From: Steinernema hermaphroditum
Lineage: Eukaryota > Nematoda > Chromadorea > Rhabditida > Steinernematidae
NCBI GenBank assembly: GCA_030435675.1
Contig: CM059623.1
Span: forward strand, 4,118,012-4,182,011
Direction: 5' to 3'
Length of the DNA stretch: 64,000 bases
Under the pieces are notes generated by a model. The model saw nothing but the letters and a program-made list of their open reading frames with translations. It did not search any database and had not been told where the DNA came from. The position numbers and the translations under genes are program-made. The number at the start of each line of letters is the position of its first letter. The stretch's first letter is position 1. Below are positions 23,054 to 34,300 of this stretch, one piece after another.

Positions 23054-24069
23054 TCAACTGCTAGCAGTGAGATCGTCATTCTCTTCCACCCCATCCTCAT
23101 CATCGTCGTTTCCGTCCAAAAAGTCATCAAAATTCATGCCCTCTGTGTCGATATTGTCACTGCAATACCGTGAATTGTTCAAGGATGAAAGTTCCGCTTG
23201 ACTGGCAGCCTTAAGATTGTGCAGACGTTCGGCTAGTTCTTGGCGCATCTGCTCCTCGAAGCACAGCTTTGGTGTCCACTCTCTCCGGTAGTTGACTAGA
23301 TCAGGACAGCGCTGCACGAATGAGCAGTCCCGTAAGTCGATAGGGTCGATTTCGGCGACTCCGTGCACAAAGTGGTCGGCGTCAAACTCGTGTGGATCGT
23401 AGACGCTCCGCAGTGGTATCAGGTAGACGAGGACGGCATGTGGTTGTCCGTAGGGGTCGATGAGGATTGTGGCTATTTGGGCGAAGTACGGTTTGTTGTT
23501 TTCCTCGTCTATTATGGCGATTATGTCTCCTAGAATGGCATTCTGTGTTCGAATAGAAAGCGACAGTAGAGGAAAAAGTACAGGAGGTCTGGTTTTGGAG
23601 ACGTTCCGGAACTGAGCGTTCTTGCAAAAACAATGCATAACATACCGCGATAGAATGTGTAACCTTCCGCGTTAGCACTTTGGGCCGGTCGCCACGTCGC
23701 CGGTTTCTTAAGCCCCCTAAGCGGCCTGTAGTTCTTGAATATGCTCGTTCGAAGACTCTGATTCCTTTGTATGCGTTCAGAAACAGCGCCACGAGCATGT
23801 CGCGTCTGCCGTCGCGTTGTCATCGACGAAATGATCCGCGGAGGCGGGGTCTCTACAGCACGTATCAACCTCTTGATGGCTCCTCGTTTTTTCGGGCCTA
23901 AAACAAACATGGCACCCGTCTTACGATCAGCCGTTAGACCTGCTGTGGCTGTGGACGACGCGGTGGAGGCGCTGTCGATGGAGTTCGCCGAAGAGTTGTT
24001 CTTTTCTGGCGGATCGGCGTCGGTCGTCGATTTTCGTTGTGATGCGCGACGTCCAGTCAGGCCAACCAT
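23054..24069 (-). CDS. GATAD1-like chromatin protein lacking the zinc finger
   Basis: Exons 24069-23646 and 23529-23054; 299 residues. The core around residues 133-200 (YTFYRGDIIAIIDEENNKPY, then FAQI and VYLIP) matches the conserved module of GATAD1/ODAG, which binds H3K4me3-associated complexes and is found with Sin3/HDAC components. The human protein begins with a GATA-type zinc finger. Here the N-terminus is Ser/Thr/Ala- and Arg-rich and contains no CxxC pair. The C-terminus is acidic (DGNDDDEDGVEENDD). An acceptor CCTTACAG lies 4 bp before the ATG. The 116-nt intron is also partly open, giving a longer unspliced frame. Identification rests on the core motif only; nuclear localisation is inferred. 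Confidence 0.75.
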
Positions 24070-24084
24070 GGTTCTGTAAGGGAA

Positions 24085-25090
24085 AAGGGCATGACGGTCA
24101 GCAAAAGGGAAAGGCCACGAAACGCCATATACACCAACAAGTACACCAAAATATACACCAACGAGCAGTAATCAGCCTCGAAAAGGAGAAATTAGAGTGA
24201 TTTCTAGGTAAATAATGGAGAAATTGCGTAACGCTTGATCTTACTCAATATCAGCACAGAGTGTATTGGTGGTTCGGGAGTAGGATAGTCAGGTGTTTCC
24301 CAGGCTTAGGCTGTTAGACTTCAGATCAGAAAATGGTTATTTCTTATAGGAAACTAGCGCTACGTTGGAACTTATGTTAGGTTTTCTTTAGGTCGAAGGC
24401 CGCTAAACCTCGTTTAGTCAGTCGAAGATCGTCCCGTTTGTTTAATAAACCAACCAACGAGCGGTGAGTAGTATCTAAAACGAAAAAAAAAATACGGCAA
24501 AACCATAGCCTTTCAATAAATTTAATCGGCAATAATACGATTTCTTTCTGAAAAAGGCATTGGCGGACTGTCAGACAAAAACAAGACGTTTTATGTGTCC
24601 CGTAGATAGACGCTTTTAAATCGAATAATCTGAAACAGAAAGAATGCCTCCATCAATTGAAGATTCGGAGAAATATCAATCAGCTGAAGTTGTAGTGTCC
24701 ACAAAGGCTGCCATTGGAATACACAATGAGTGGTCCCGCCACGAATTCCCTGACTGTTGGGTACCATGGATAGGTTGATTTCTTTTGCTTTTTTTTAAGT
24801 CTCTTTGGAACCGATATTTTGCAGCTGTAATTCTGATTTTTTGCGCATGAAATCTGGATTTGTAAGCGTTAGAATCCATAGTTAGAGGCGAGTTAATCCA
24901 CTTTTGGGCAAATTTTCTGTTGGAGTTATTTCCCTTGATGTTGACGTGCTGACAAATGACTGGGGAGACAGCCAGGGTTGTACGAAGCGTATGTCTATCG
25001 AGCAGTTATAGATAAGCCCTAAATCAGGAGGGAAATTTTCGTTGTCTTGTCGTATCGACTTCCTTGTATCGATTCCGTCTCCAATCCCCT
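24085..25090. other. Intergenic region, GATAD1-like to prefoldin 5
   Basis: About 1 kb between divergent gene starts. No coding signal beyond short chance frames. CCTTTTTCAG at 25091-25100 is the candidate trans-splice acceptor for the prefoldin gene. Confidence 0.55.
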
Positions 25091-25106
25091 CCTTTTTCAG
25101 ATAAAT

Positions 25107-25608
25107 ATGAGTTCTGGCGGCGTTAAAGTGGACGACCTCAGCATCGAGCAACTCAGCCAGCTGAACAAACAAGTCGACCAGGAGCTCGAATTCTTCAACG
25201 CTTCGATCACCGAACTTCGCACCGTCGAACGCAAATTCGCGAACTCCGAAGAAGCGATCAAGAAGCTGGTCCAATCGAAAAAGCCCGAGACTTTCGTTCC
25301 ACTCTCAGAATCGGTTCGTTTCGAAGTGTGCGCTTACCTCTAATTATAGTCAATTACAGATGTTCATCCAAGCTGAAATAAAAGACCCGAAGAAGTACAT
25401 GGTCGACGTCGGCACCGGCTACTACGTGGAGATGGACGATGTGAAGGCGTGCGAATACTTCAAGAGGAAACAGCAGTTCTTGCAGAAGCAGATCAACCAA
25501 GTAGCCGAGATTCTCCCGCAGAAGAAGAGCACTAAAGCCGTGCTCGTGAACGCACTCCAGCAGAAGGTCGCGTTGTACTCCCAGCAAACCCCTGCCGCTT
25601 CGAAATAA
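25107..25608 (+). CDS. pfd-5: Prefoldin subunit 5
   Basis: Exons 25107-25313 and 25360-25608 with a 46-nt intron; 151 residues, the usual length of this alpha-type subunit. It has two coiled-coil helices around a beta-hairpin region with the diagnostic VDVGTGYYVE. Prefoldin hands nascent actin and tubulin to the CCT chaperonin in the cytosol. The ATG follows a strong TTTTTCAG acceptor by 6 bp. The next gene in the same direction (RRP45) starts 146 bp after the stop, a spacing typical of nematode operons, so the two may be co-transcribed. Confidence 0.93.
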
Positions 25609-25754
25609 TCTCGCCACGCACATTGTTATGATTGTTTGCTTGTTTTTAATTTGTAATGAAAGCTTGAACGTGCCCCTTTGTGCCATGTCTGTGGTTCCGT
25701 TCCTGCGTATTTGAGCGTATCAAGTAGGTGATGTGCTTAGAGCGATTTTTAGAT

Positions 25755-27480
25755 ATGACGGAACCTCTCAGTAACGCCGAAAAGAACTTTGTTTGGAGCA
25801 GTTTTGTCGACAATACGGCAAGCAGTCAAGGTGTTAAAAGAGCTACTTTTTCCTTGTTTAGCGAGTTGACGGCCGTCAGTGCGATGGTTTCCGAGAAGTC
25901 CGTCTGTGGGTTGGCAAAGATTACGGATCAGCGCTAGTTTTCGTTGGTGCAACAAAGTAAGACTGTGATTTGTGGGAAGTGGAATTAATATAAGTGAAAC
26001 AGGGTGTTAGCACAAGTTAGCTATGAGATCGTGGAACCGAGAAGTGGTCGTCCGAATGTTGGTAACATCGAGATCAACATGAACATGTCCCCAATGGCCA
26101 ATCCCACGTTCGAAGAGGGCCGGCTCGGCAAGAAAGGTAATTACTGGTCAAAGAATACCCATGTGTTTATCCATCCCATAATAGGTATTGAACTTACCCG
26201 CCTACTGGAGCTGACAATCCGCGAATCGGGTTGTGTCGACCTCGAAGCGCTCTGCCTACGCGCGAACTCCGAAGTGTTCCAGCTCAACGTCGACGTAACA
26301 ATTCTGAACGACGACGGAGCGCTCCCCGACGCCTGCAGCATTGCCGCGGTCACTGCACTTTCGCACTTTCGAAGACCCGATTGCACTGTTCTGCCTGAAC
26401 GCACCATCGTTCATTCGGAGTTCAACAAGGCGTTTGTTCCGTTGAACATCTTCCACATGCCCATCTGCGTTACATTCGGACTCGTAAACGAACGGTGGGC
26501 TCCAAAAAAAACATGAGTTACGGTAGCATCATTGTTCAGGGGATCAGTTGTTGTGGACTGCACAGAACGCGAGGAGCTCTGCCTGGATGGAGCGCTAACG
26601 GTCGCAATTAATAAGCGACGTGAGGTATGCGCTCTGCATCAGAGCGAGAACATCGTCGTGAAGAAGCATCTGGTAAGCTGATGCTGCCTTCAAAGTGTTC
26701 GGTATTTCTCGTTTACAGATCCTTAGGTGCATTGCGGAAGCTATGGAGCGTGCTTCTAATATAACGGATTTGATTACAACAGTTCTCAATGATGACAAAA
26801 AGAAGAGGTTTGTCTCCTGTCTCCAAGATCCATCTAGTGAATGTTTTATCCAGAGCTAAACGTGAGAAGACAATGGGATTCTCGTGCGTTACTGACATGA
26901 GCGTTGCAAATGCGCACACAGTTCACGAAGCCAACGTCCTCATGGCTCCAGGCGTCAACACCGAAACAGTGGCCGACGAGATGCAGGCGGCAATGAAAAT
27001 CTTGGACAAGTCGTTACTCGAAACACATGGCGACACTGCACTGATCGGAGGAGGAGCTGGCGAAATGTTCCCGGAAGGAACGGTTCCTGGTAGGGCGATG
27101 GAAGCCATGAGCGACGTGGAAGACGGCGAAGCTGACGAGAGTGACGAGTTGGATATTGATGATCTCGAGGGTGATCTGGATGATATTTTGGAGGCTACGA
27201 AGCCGAAATCTGCACCGGTATGTTTTGGGCGTTTCTTTCTAGTCATATGGCGACTGTTTACACTGCTACTTCATATCAATGTTTACCATTTCAGGTTGCG
27301 AGTGCAGTCAACTCCCACAAGCCTCCCGCTGCCATGATTCCAGCCGGGAACAAGAGTACCCCGGTGGTGGTACTGGACAACGACGACGACGTTATCACAA
27401 TCGACTCCGACGACGATTGCCAAGAGGTCAACCTTAAGTTGGCCATGAAGAAGCCTACGAAAAGAAAGGCGCGGAAATAG
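25755..27480 (+). CDS. exos-9: Exosome complex subunit RRP45 (EXOSC9)
   Basis: Eight exons: 25755-25817, 25862-25956, 26003-26136, 26185-26494, 26540-26672, 26719-26807, 26854-27217, 27295-27480; 457 residues (human 439). The N-terminal RNase PH fold shows EPLSNAEKNF, RVDGRQ, ASIAAVTALSHFRRPD and the HMPICVTFG strand. This is the RRP45 type: part of the catalytically inert hexameric ring of the 3'-5' RNA exosome. The tail is acidic (DVITIDSDDDC) then basic, like the human tail. The first intron is best read as GC-AG (GCAAGC donor, 44 nt), because only that junction gives RVDGRQ at the family's spacing. A GATTTTTAG acceptor precedes the ATG, so trans-splicing as the second gene of an operon with prefoldin 5 is likely. 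Confidence 0.9.
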
Positions 27481-29618
27481 GCCGTTGTTGAGCCCGTTTA
27501 TTTGTTGTTATTGTCATTGTTGTCCCGAATGTTTCGAGATATTGACCGTCTTTGTGCTTGGTAGACGATGGGGTCAGACGTCGAGTCGGATAGACAGTCT
27601 GGAACCGCTATTTCGAGCACGACATAGGCTGTGAGGGGCGTCTACGGTCTCGTGTCGGGAATGGCACGAAGGTGTCTGCGGCGAGGGCAAACACGAAAAT
27701 AGGTGTTTCGCAAGGTTGTTCTTAATTACAAACGGTGTTCATCGATTCCTTGTGAAATGCGCAACGACCGCGCCGCCAACCGGTTTCCGGCCGAACGGAG
27801 GAGTGGGATCTCGCCTTCCCTCCCACCGGGAACCGAGGAGCCTCGGGGATGCGATGATTGTCACTCCTCGTCAATTCCGTCGAGGTCGCCATCGCCCGCC
27901 TCGGCGTCCACTTTTTCATCGCACACTTTTGCCCACTCCACCCGTTTCTGCTCCGCATGGTCCAGCCGGCCAGGCTGAGGGGCCAATTGACAGCTGTCTC
28001 CGCTCGATTTCAGCACCCGCCAACGCGCCCCATCTTCGCCAATATTCTTATTACCATCGGCACATTCAACAGCGCAGAACAAAAGTTTAGCACCGCCGAC
28101 GTCGACTCACAATTAAATCCATTTGGGACTGCGCCGTCGCCGCCGGGTCCCAACTCCGGCTTGTTTATTCATGTGCTTCTTCGTGGCGCTGCGTTTGTTC
28201 GGCCGCGCCCCACTCTTCCACCGAGCCCTAGGGGGTCGGTCCCATCCGCGGTGGTGGCCGCGAATCGATAAAACATCCTTTCGCTTTTTTTTCGGACACT
28301 TCCAATCACATACATACGTCCGGCCCCGATAATATTCCCTTCCATTGTTGGAATGCCTTTTCTTCTTTTTCTTTCCGTCGCCGTCCTTGATCGACAGATG
28401 AGGGTCTGAAGTGTCCGTCCGCCCGAGGACCTACCGGTTGCACTTTGGCTGTCCTCTTTGCAGATATTTATAAATGAGGTGCAGTGAATTATTAGCTGCA
28501 GAACTAATCAGCTACACCTCTGCAGCTGTCGTCCATAAATCTTTCATCACTTACGCCTAAGTACTTAATGTTATTTCACCTGTACACAGCAACAAAATAA
28601 GTCAATAGAAGTCCTTGTTTTTGAGCTTCAATCCCTTCTGGTGAAAGCGCTTCTCACAAAGGAAGGATCGATGTTGTCGTGCATTTTTTTTTACTTTGGA
28701 GAACCGAGTGAGCGTTGAGAAAGCTGACGATATCAAATTTGTCACTTTTTCAAAATTTGTCAGCTTACGATATCAAATTTCGGATTTTTATGGAACTGTC
28801 TTTCGTAAGGTCATATAAAGCAATGAAGCATTCGCCCAAAAATTCACGATAGAGTTATTTTTAGTTTAGATCTATTATTAGCTGTACTTCGACTCATCGT
28901 TTCATGGAAATCAGCCTAGAATTTGTTAACCATTGGGGTAGTTTTTAATGTCTGACTCAACGATAATAACGTAGAACAGCGGTTAAATCGACGCGAAAAT
29001 CATTTTGGACTTTATTCCGGTCTAACCCGGTAGACAATTAGTGGTCTGCCGATCTCGAAGGTATAGTGGCAGTGAACCTGTCTGCGTGCCAGACTAAATG
29101 CCAGATTAAATGGTCATAACGTAGAATACCGGTTAAATCGATGGGGGCCTTTTGGATAGAGACACCATAGCTATGCGTGTGGCAATATTGGAGCTCGGAA
29201 TCGTTTTCAGTCCATTATAACCCTGTAATTATTTTCAATTGATGGTAGAGGTAGAACAACGGTTAAACCTTTTCAAGGTTTACTATATAGAGAAACGTTT
29301 AAATGTTTTTTTCATGCACTAGAATCTGCTGAAGGTCAAGCATCGGATTTCACTTATCGAATTTCATGGCATGCTAATGCCGCAGTCAAAAAAATTCAAT
29401 CGTATTCATCGCGGAGTCAAACAGCGAAGTCTCTCATTGCACTTGGACCAAAAGAGCATTTAGTTCCAGGAAGACTCTTTGACATGGATTCCTCTTATCA
29501 CCGTTGTTTTCGAAAAAAAAAACGGGGGGTTTTTACCCATCTTAAAAAACGTTTTTATCCATCTTAACGCTCATAAATGAATAAAGTCAGCGCTGTTGGC
29601 AGGACGCCAACTGTTTGT

Positions 29619-29681
29619 ATGGTCGAGCTGGATAGTGTCTTGGTTGCCGTTCTGGGTGATTCGGGTTCGACACCCATCCCA
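29619..29681 (+). repeat. tRNA-like (SINE-type) element
   Basis: It has an A-box-like TGGTCGAGCTGG and a B-box-like GGGTTCGACACCC with a paired TPsiC-type stem (GGGT/ACCC). The acceptor stem does not close, so this is not a functional tRNA. Confidence 0.45.
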
Positions 29682-29910
29682 GCCAACATTTAGCCAACTA
29701 TTTCACGTCTTCAGATGATTAGCAAAAAAGAGAGGAACTCGAAAGAATAAAAAACAGCTTCACCACAAAGGTGAAATTTAAGTAGTCAGCTCCGATTTCT
29801 CCAAAGGGTTTTTTAAGCTATATTTGATGCAAAGCAAGAACCAGTGATGGTAAACATAATAGTGTACAGTTTCGGTGAAAAGAAAGAAAATCGAAAAATA
29901 GAAGATTCTC

Positions 29911-29969
29911 TGTGTGGATCGAACCTGATACCGTAGACAAGCGTCTCAGAGTACTGCCACTCAACCACA
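29911..29969 (-). repeat. tRNA-like (SINE-type) element
   Basis: On the minus strand TGGTTGAGTGGCAG (A-box-like) is followed about 30 nt later by GGTTCGATCC (perfect B-box). The stems do not form a cloverleaf. Confidence 0.45.
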
Positions 29970-31384
29970 AAAAACACATTTCGGGGGCCTGTTTCTGGCA
30001 GCCAGTCTGCATATGGACCGCGCGTTTTGCGTGTGCTCGATTTCCTAAGACCTCCTCTATCCGTTACACCACATATTATTTCGATTTGCAACTATCACTT
30101 GGGGGTGTTCCCTTGTTAGATAGATTTCCGCGTCGAGAAAGTACAATAGATTTTCACCTGTTTCTGAAATGTTTCACGGCGTGATTTTTGTTTACATATA
30201 CGAAGCGATTCATGAAACGCCGAATGTTTCAGTGCGTAAGCATTTGATATTTTGTTGAATGTTGTTATGACGAATTCGCCAACACCGTTTACACCGTTAG
30301 TCGTTCTCAAAACTGCCAACTTTCCTAACAATGAAAAGCAATTCTGATAAGTCAAGCATGATTTTCAGTTTTTTTTTTGCAAAGTTCAGTCCTGGCAATC
30401 GTTGCTTCAAATCGGAGAACCAAATTCCCGTGTCTCGACCGTGTTTTCCCCGATTTTATACCTTAGAATCGATTGTTTGCATCCGGCTGTGCCAAAGCGA
30501 CAATTGGCCTGCAGGAGCGTTCGCCGAGACAAGCAAAAAATGGACCCCCGCTACGTGCATAGATCAAAAATTTAAAGGTGAAAGAGCTGGACTCTGCTGG
30601 GGTGTGTTGGACGGCGTTCGAATTTCTGCAGAAATCAAATGATTGATTAGAACTTGGTGAAGGGGTCCAAGGGATAAGTAGGTTCCACGCTCAGTTGAGT
30701 TTAGCGAAAACTCGCACTTATGGTGAAAGGTGAAAGTGCTGGACTCTGTTGACTTCTTAGCTTGTTCGATACCTTCGCGGTCTTATAAATTGTCCCAAGT
30801 ACGATACAATAGAGAGAGCATTGTCTTGTTCATTTGACTATCTTTATAAAATCAGACGATTCTCCGCTTTCTTAGCTCATAAGTTGGCATTTGGAAGGGT
30901 TCCCTTGCTACAAAACTATTCTGATGGCTCTCACATTCCGATGACTGATTCGAGTAGAAAAGTAGTCAGTTTATGAAGAGTTATTCGCTCTTTCCGCTCA
31001 TTCCACTTTCCAACGAAAACTCCTTCCATTCTAAATAAGGTTACCAAAGAACATTTCTAAAATAATAGTCGATGTCTACCCAACATTTACCCAAATTAAC
31101 TACATTTGTACGAAGTTCATGCCGTAAAATAGGCCGCTAACGAGCGACCATCTGCCGACACTACTCATCAGCTGGTCGCCATCCCCGTCCATCCCCGTCC
31201 TCCTTGTCGTGAAGACACGTAATTATCGCGTCGCGTAATAAAGCAAACGTCCGTCCACCCTTCGTGGCGATGTTTGCTTTCGCCGCTTTCTTATCATCGC
31301 CACCACACCATTTCCCTTCCAGGTCGGTCTTCGTTTTCTTATGCCGGCAGCACTGACTCGTCAAGCGCCACAACTTTCGCCGAG

Positions 31385-34300
31385 ATGTCGTGGTTAGCCG
31401 AGCTTGTCGCCCGGAACAGTCCCGATCCTCGGGTGCGCCTTGAGCTCGGCGCCGAGATCGTAAACATCGTCAGCGAGACGCGTCTCCCGAACGATTCGAA
31501 GATTCTGAACGATTTCTGCGACCTTATTGTGCAATGGATGTCCGCATCGAACTTCAAGGTAAGTTCTTGGGGAATGACGACGCTCTAAGTGGCCTATTGA
31601 ATGAAACATTCGATAGGACGTAAAAAAGTGAATTTATAGGAATCGTGAATGACGGACAATGGTTCGTTGAATTGATCATTGGTACTATTATCTTTTGTTT
31701 GAAGAGCATCACGCTACTGAACACACCGTAAGAGTCCAAAAGTTGTACAGATCGATAGATGAATCACCTCGCTGAGATGTTTATCAGAAGATTACGTCCA
31801 AAAATGTACAACTTTCGCTCTACGACACTATTCTCGACAGCTCCATCTAGCTTCACAGTTTTCCAAGAATCGTGTATAGTGTTTCATAAGTAACTCCTTT
31901 AAAAAGTGCCTCGAGAAAGCTTCTGCCAATCGGGTCCTAAGCAGAGTTGTTCGGGCTTTCGGGTGTGTGAGCCGGGAACCCGAAAAAAAGAAAAAAAAAG
32001 AAAAAAATTGATTCAAATGCATTCCAACTTTCACCACTAGCACTCGCCGAGTCGATTCGAGTCAATCGAGAACGGCATACAGCATAAAAGACAGAACATT
32101 AGACTAGGTACCTTCAGTCCAAGCCGAAGCGGAATCGTTTTTCCGGTGCATAGGATAAGGCGTGGATTGAACTGGGTATGATATGATCTGCAACACGGAT
32201 CGGTAGTGGGTAAGCCGTGGGCTGGCGATAGGAGGTATGGACCGGTGCAGAGATTGTTCAATCTGGGGCAGAAATGCGCAGGGACCAGTGATAGCTTTAT
32301 GTGTGCACCGAAGTTCGAATCGATCAGAGCAACTTCCATTGATCGTTCGCTTTTTTCAAATTCTCAAACAACGAAGATTAGCTCGGAAATCTAAGCAAAA
32401 TGTACTCAAATGCCTGTATTTTTAGTAATCGAAAGCAGTATGTTTGAGAAGTGAAACATTACTGAGGAAGTTGACACGATTTTTGTTTGAGGAAGTTGAG
32501 AAGGATGTTGTTTACTGCTTGAGTGACTAACTCGCCTTTGAAGATAAATCATTCGACAGACAACCAATTGTTTGAAATGTTTTTTTTTCTCTGTTAAATG
32601 CTCCTAGGTCCAAATAATAATTGAAAAATTGAACTGATCTTAGCAGAAAAAGTGAGTCCGCCCTGTCCTTCTAAAGCTCCACTTGCTCCGCTGAATTTTT
32701 GATCAAAATACTCTGACTGATGAATTAATTTCCATTCTTAAGACGTTCCACTTACCCAAGCGGAACGCCAACGTATGCACATCTCCCAAACGTGTCCGTT
32801 CAGGTTTCGCTCCTCGCCACTCAAATAGCTTCGCGTTCTATCGACGTCTCCGGCGACCTTATATCGCCCTACATCGTGGACCGTCTACGGCACTTCGTGG
32901 AGCGCCTCGGCGACTCGAAGGCGAACGTTCGCGATGCGACCGTCGACCTTCTGAACGATCTGTCGCAGACGAACAACGCCTCCCCTCAAGTGGTGTTGGA
33001 AAAGCTCATCGGTGAGCTGGGTCATCGCCAGTACATGGTCAAGATTGGTGCGATGCAGGTCATCAAGGACATAATCGATGAAAAGTAAAGCGTCGTTTGT
33101 ATCTAAAGTTATCAAGCGTTCCATTTCAGTCGACAACTAGTTGAGGCCCAGACCAAAAAGCTCATTCCTTCGCTGTGCAAGCTGATGGCCGATGCCAACA
33201 GTGACGTGAGGGAAATGGCCGCTGGCACCCTAGTGACCTGCTGTGTCAATTATGGAGGGGACAACGTGTGTCACCAAATAGCCGCCAACCAAAGGCTGCC
33301 TTCAGCAAAGCTGCAGCTCATCAAGGATCGCTACAGGAGGGCGCAGAACTCCGCTCCGGTCACCTACGTATCGAACCATATCAACCAGATTCCGTCGACG
33401 TCGAGGCACTCGTTGCCGCCGACTACACCTCGAAGACCCATGGCTCGAGCGAGTTACAATAAGTGTACGTTTTTTCCGACGATTCTGACGAAGATATGAC
33501 AAAAAGTCTAATTTTATAAATCCCCATGTGATGCCTCCCCCAACGCTGCTACTACAAATCCCCTTTCACGCACATCACGACAAGTGGAACCAAATAATCC
33601 TCAATTCAATTAGCGCGTGCGCGCAACTCTATCGCGACACAAATCTGCCATCACTTTTTGATGATCTCTTCCTAAAGACCTCGACCTTGAACGACGCCGG
33701 CTCGATCGCCCTCGTTGCCCTCGTTGCCACTTCAGCACCAGCGTCGAGAAGAAGTGAGAAGAAGCCGACGACGACGCAGACGAAAGGTGAGCGGGTTTCG
33801 CACGGAACCGCCTGTGCGAGCGAGATGGCCGCGCGATGAGCCGATTTGTAAATCGTTTTTGCGGGAAAGCACGGAGTCGATATCGGGAAACTGGTTTTAT
33901 CATTGAGGTGGCTGTCATCATCTGGCGCTGTTGGGCCTTGTTTTGTTGCGAAACGGTGGAGAATTATGCGGATTTTGGCGTGGCTGCTGGTCGGCGTTCA
34001 GATTTTGGCGAATTGAGTCTATTGGGGGATGTTTACGTTTTGTATTCACTAGCGCTCGGTTTTAGGCTTGCCGTTTGAATGCTCACGGGAAGAGTTCAGC
34101 TTCCCACTTTAGATTTGTGCGCTAAGCACCGTGTTTAGGAGATGTTGTGGAGACGTTTAGAGAGAGCTTCAAGGTCTTCTTCGGAACCGACATCATGGTA
34201 AATTTTGGAGGTCTCGGTTTTCACAATTACGCACGGAAATCAGATGTTCCAAGAATTTGTGTGGCCATTCATTTAGCGGGATTTGCCGTATCTGTTGCGG

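Larger units (their letters stand above)
27500..31360. other. Intergenic region with a GC-rich block and repeats
   Basis: At 27700-28290 the sequence is GC-rich and open in several frames on both strands. One minus frame (about 28100-27861) ends in an acidic VDAEAGDGDLDGIDEE tail, but no start or splice partner convinced me. From 28300 to 31300 it is AT-rich, with three copies of a GTAGAA...CGGTTAAA motif (28970, 29118, 29250) and two tRNA-like elements. CCCTTCCAG near 31312-31320 is the likely 5' acceptor of the CLASP gene. Confidence 0.5.

Noticed and set aside
29911..29969. Functional tRNA gene
   Set aside because: A- and B-boxes are present, but acceptor and TPsiC stems do not pair.
32037..32339. 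100-codon minus frame in CLASP intron 1
   Set aside because: No start context, splice partner or domain; probably chance.
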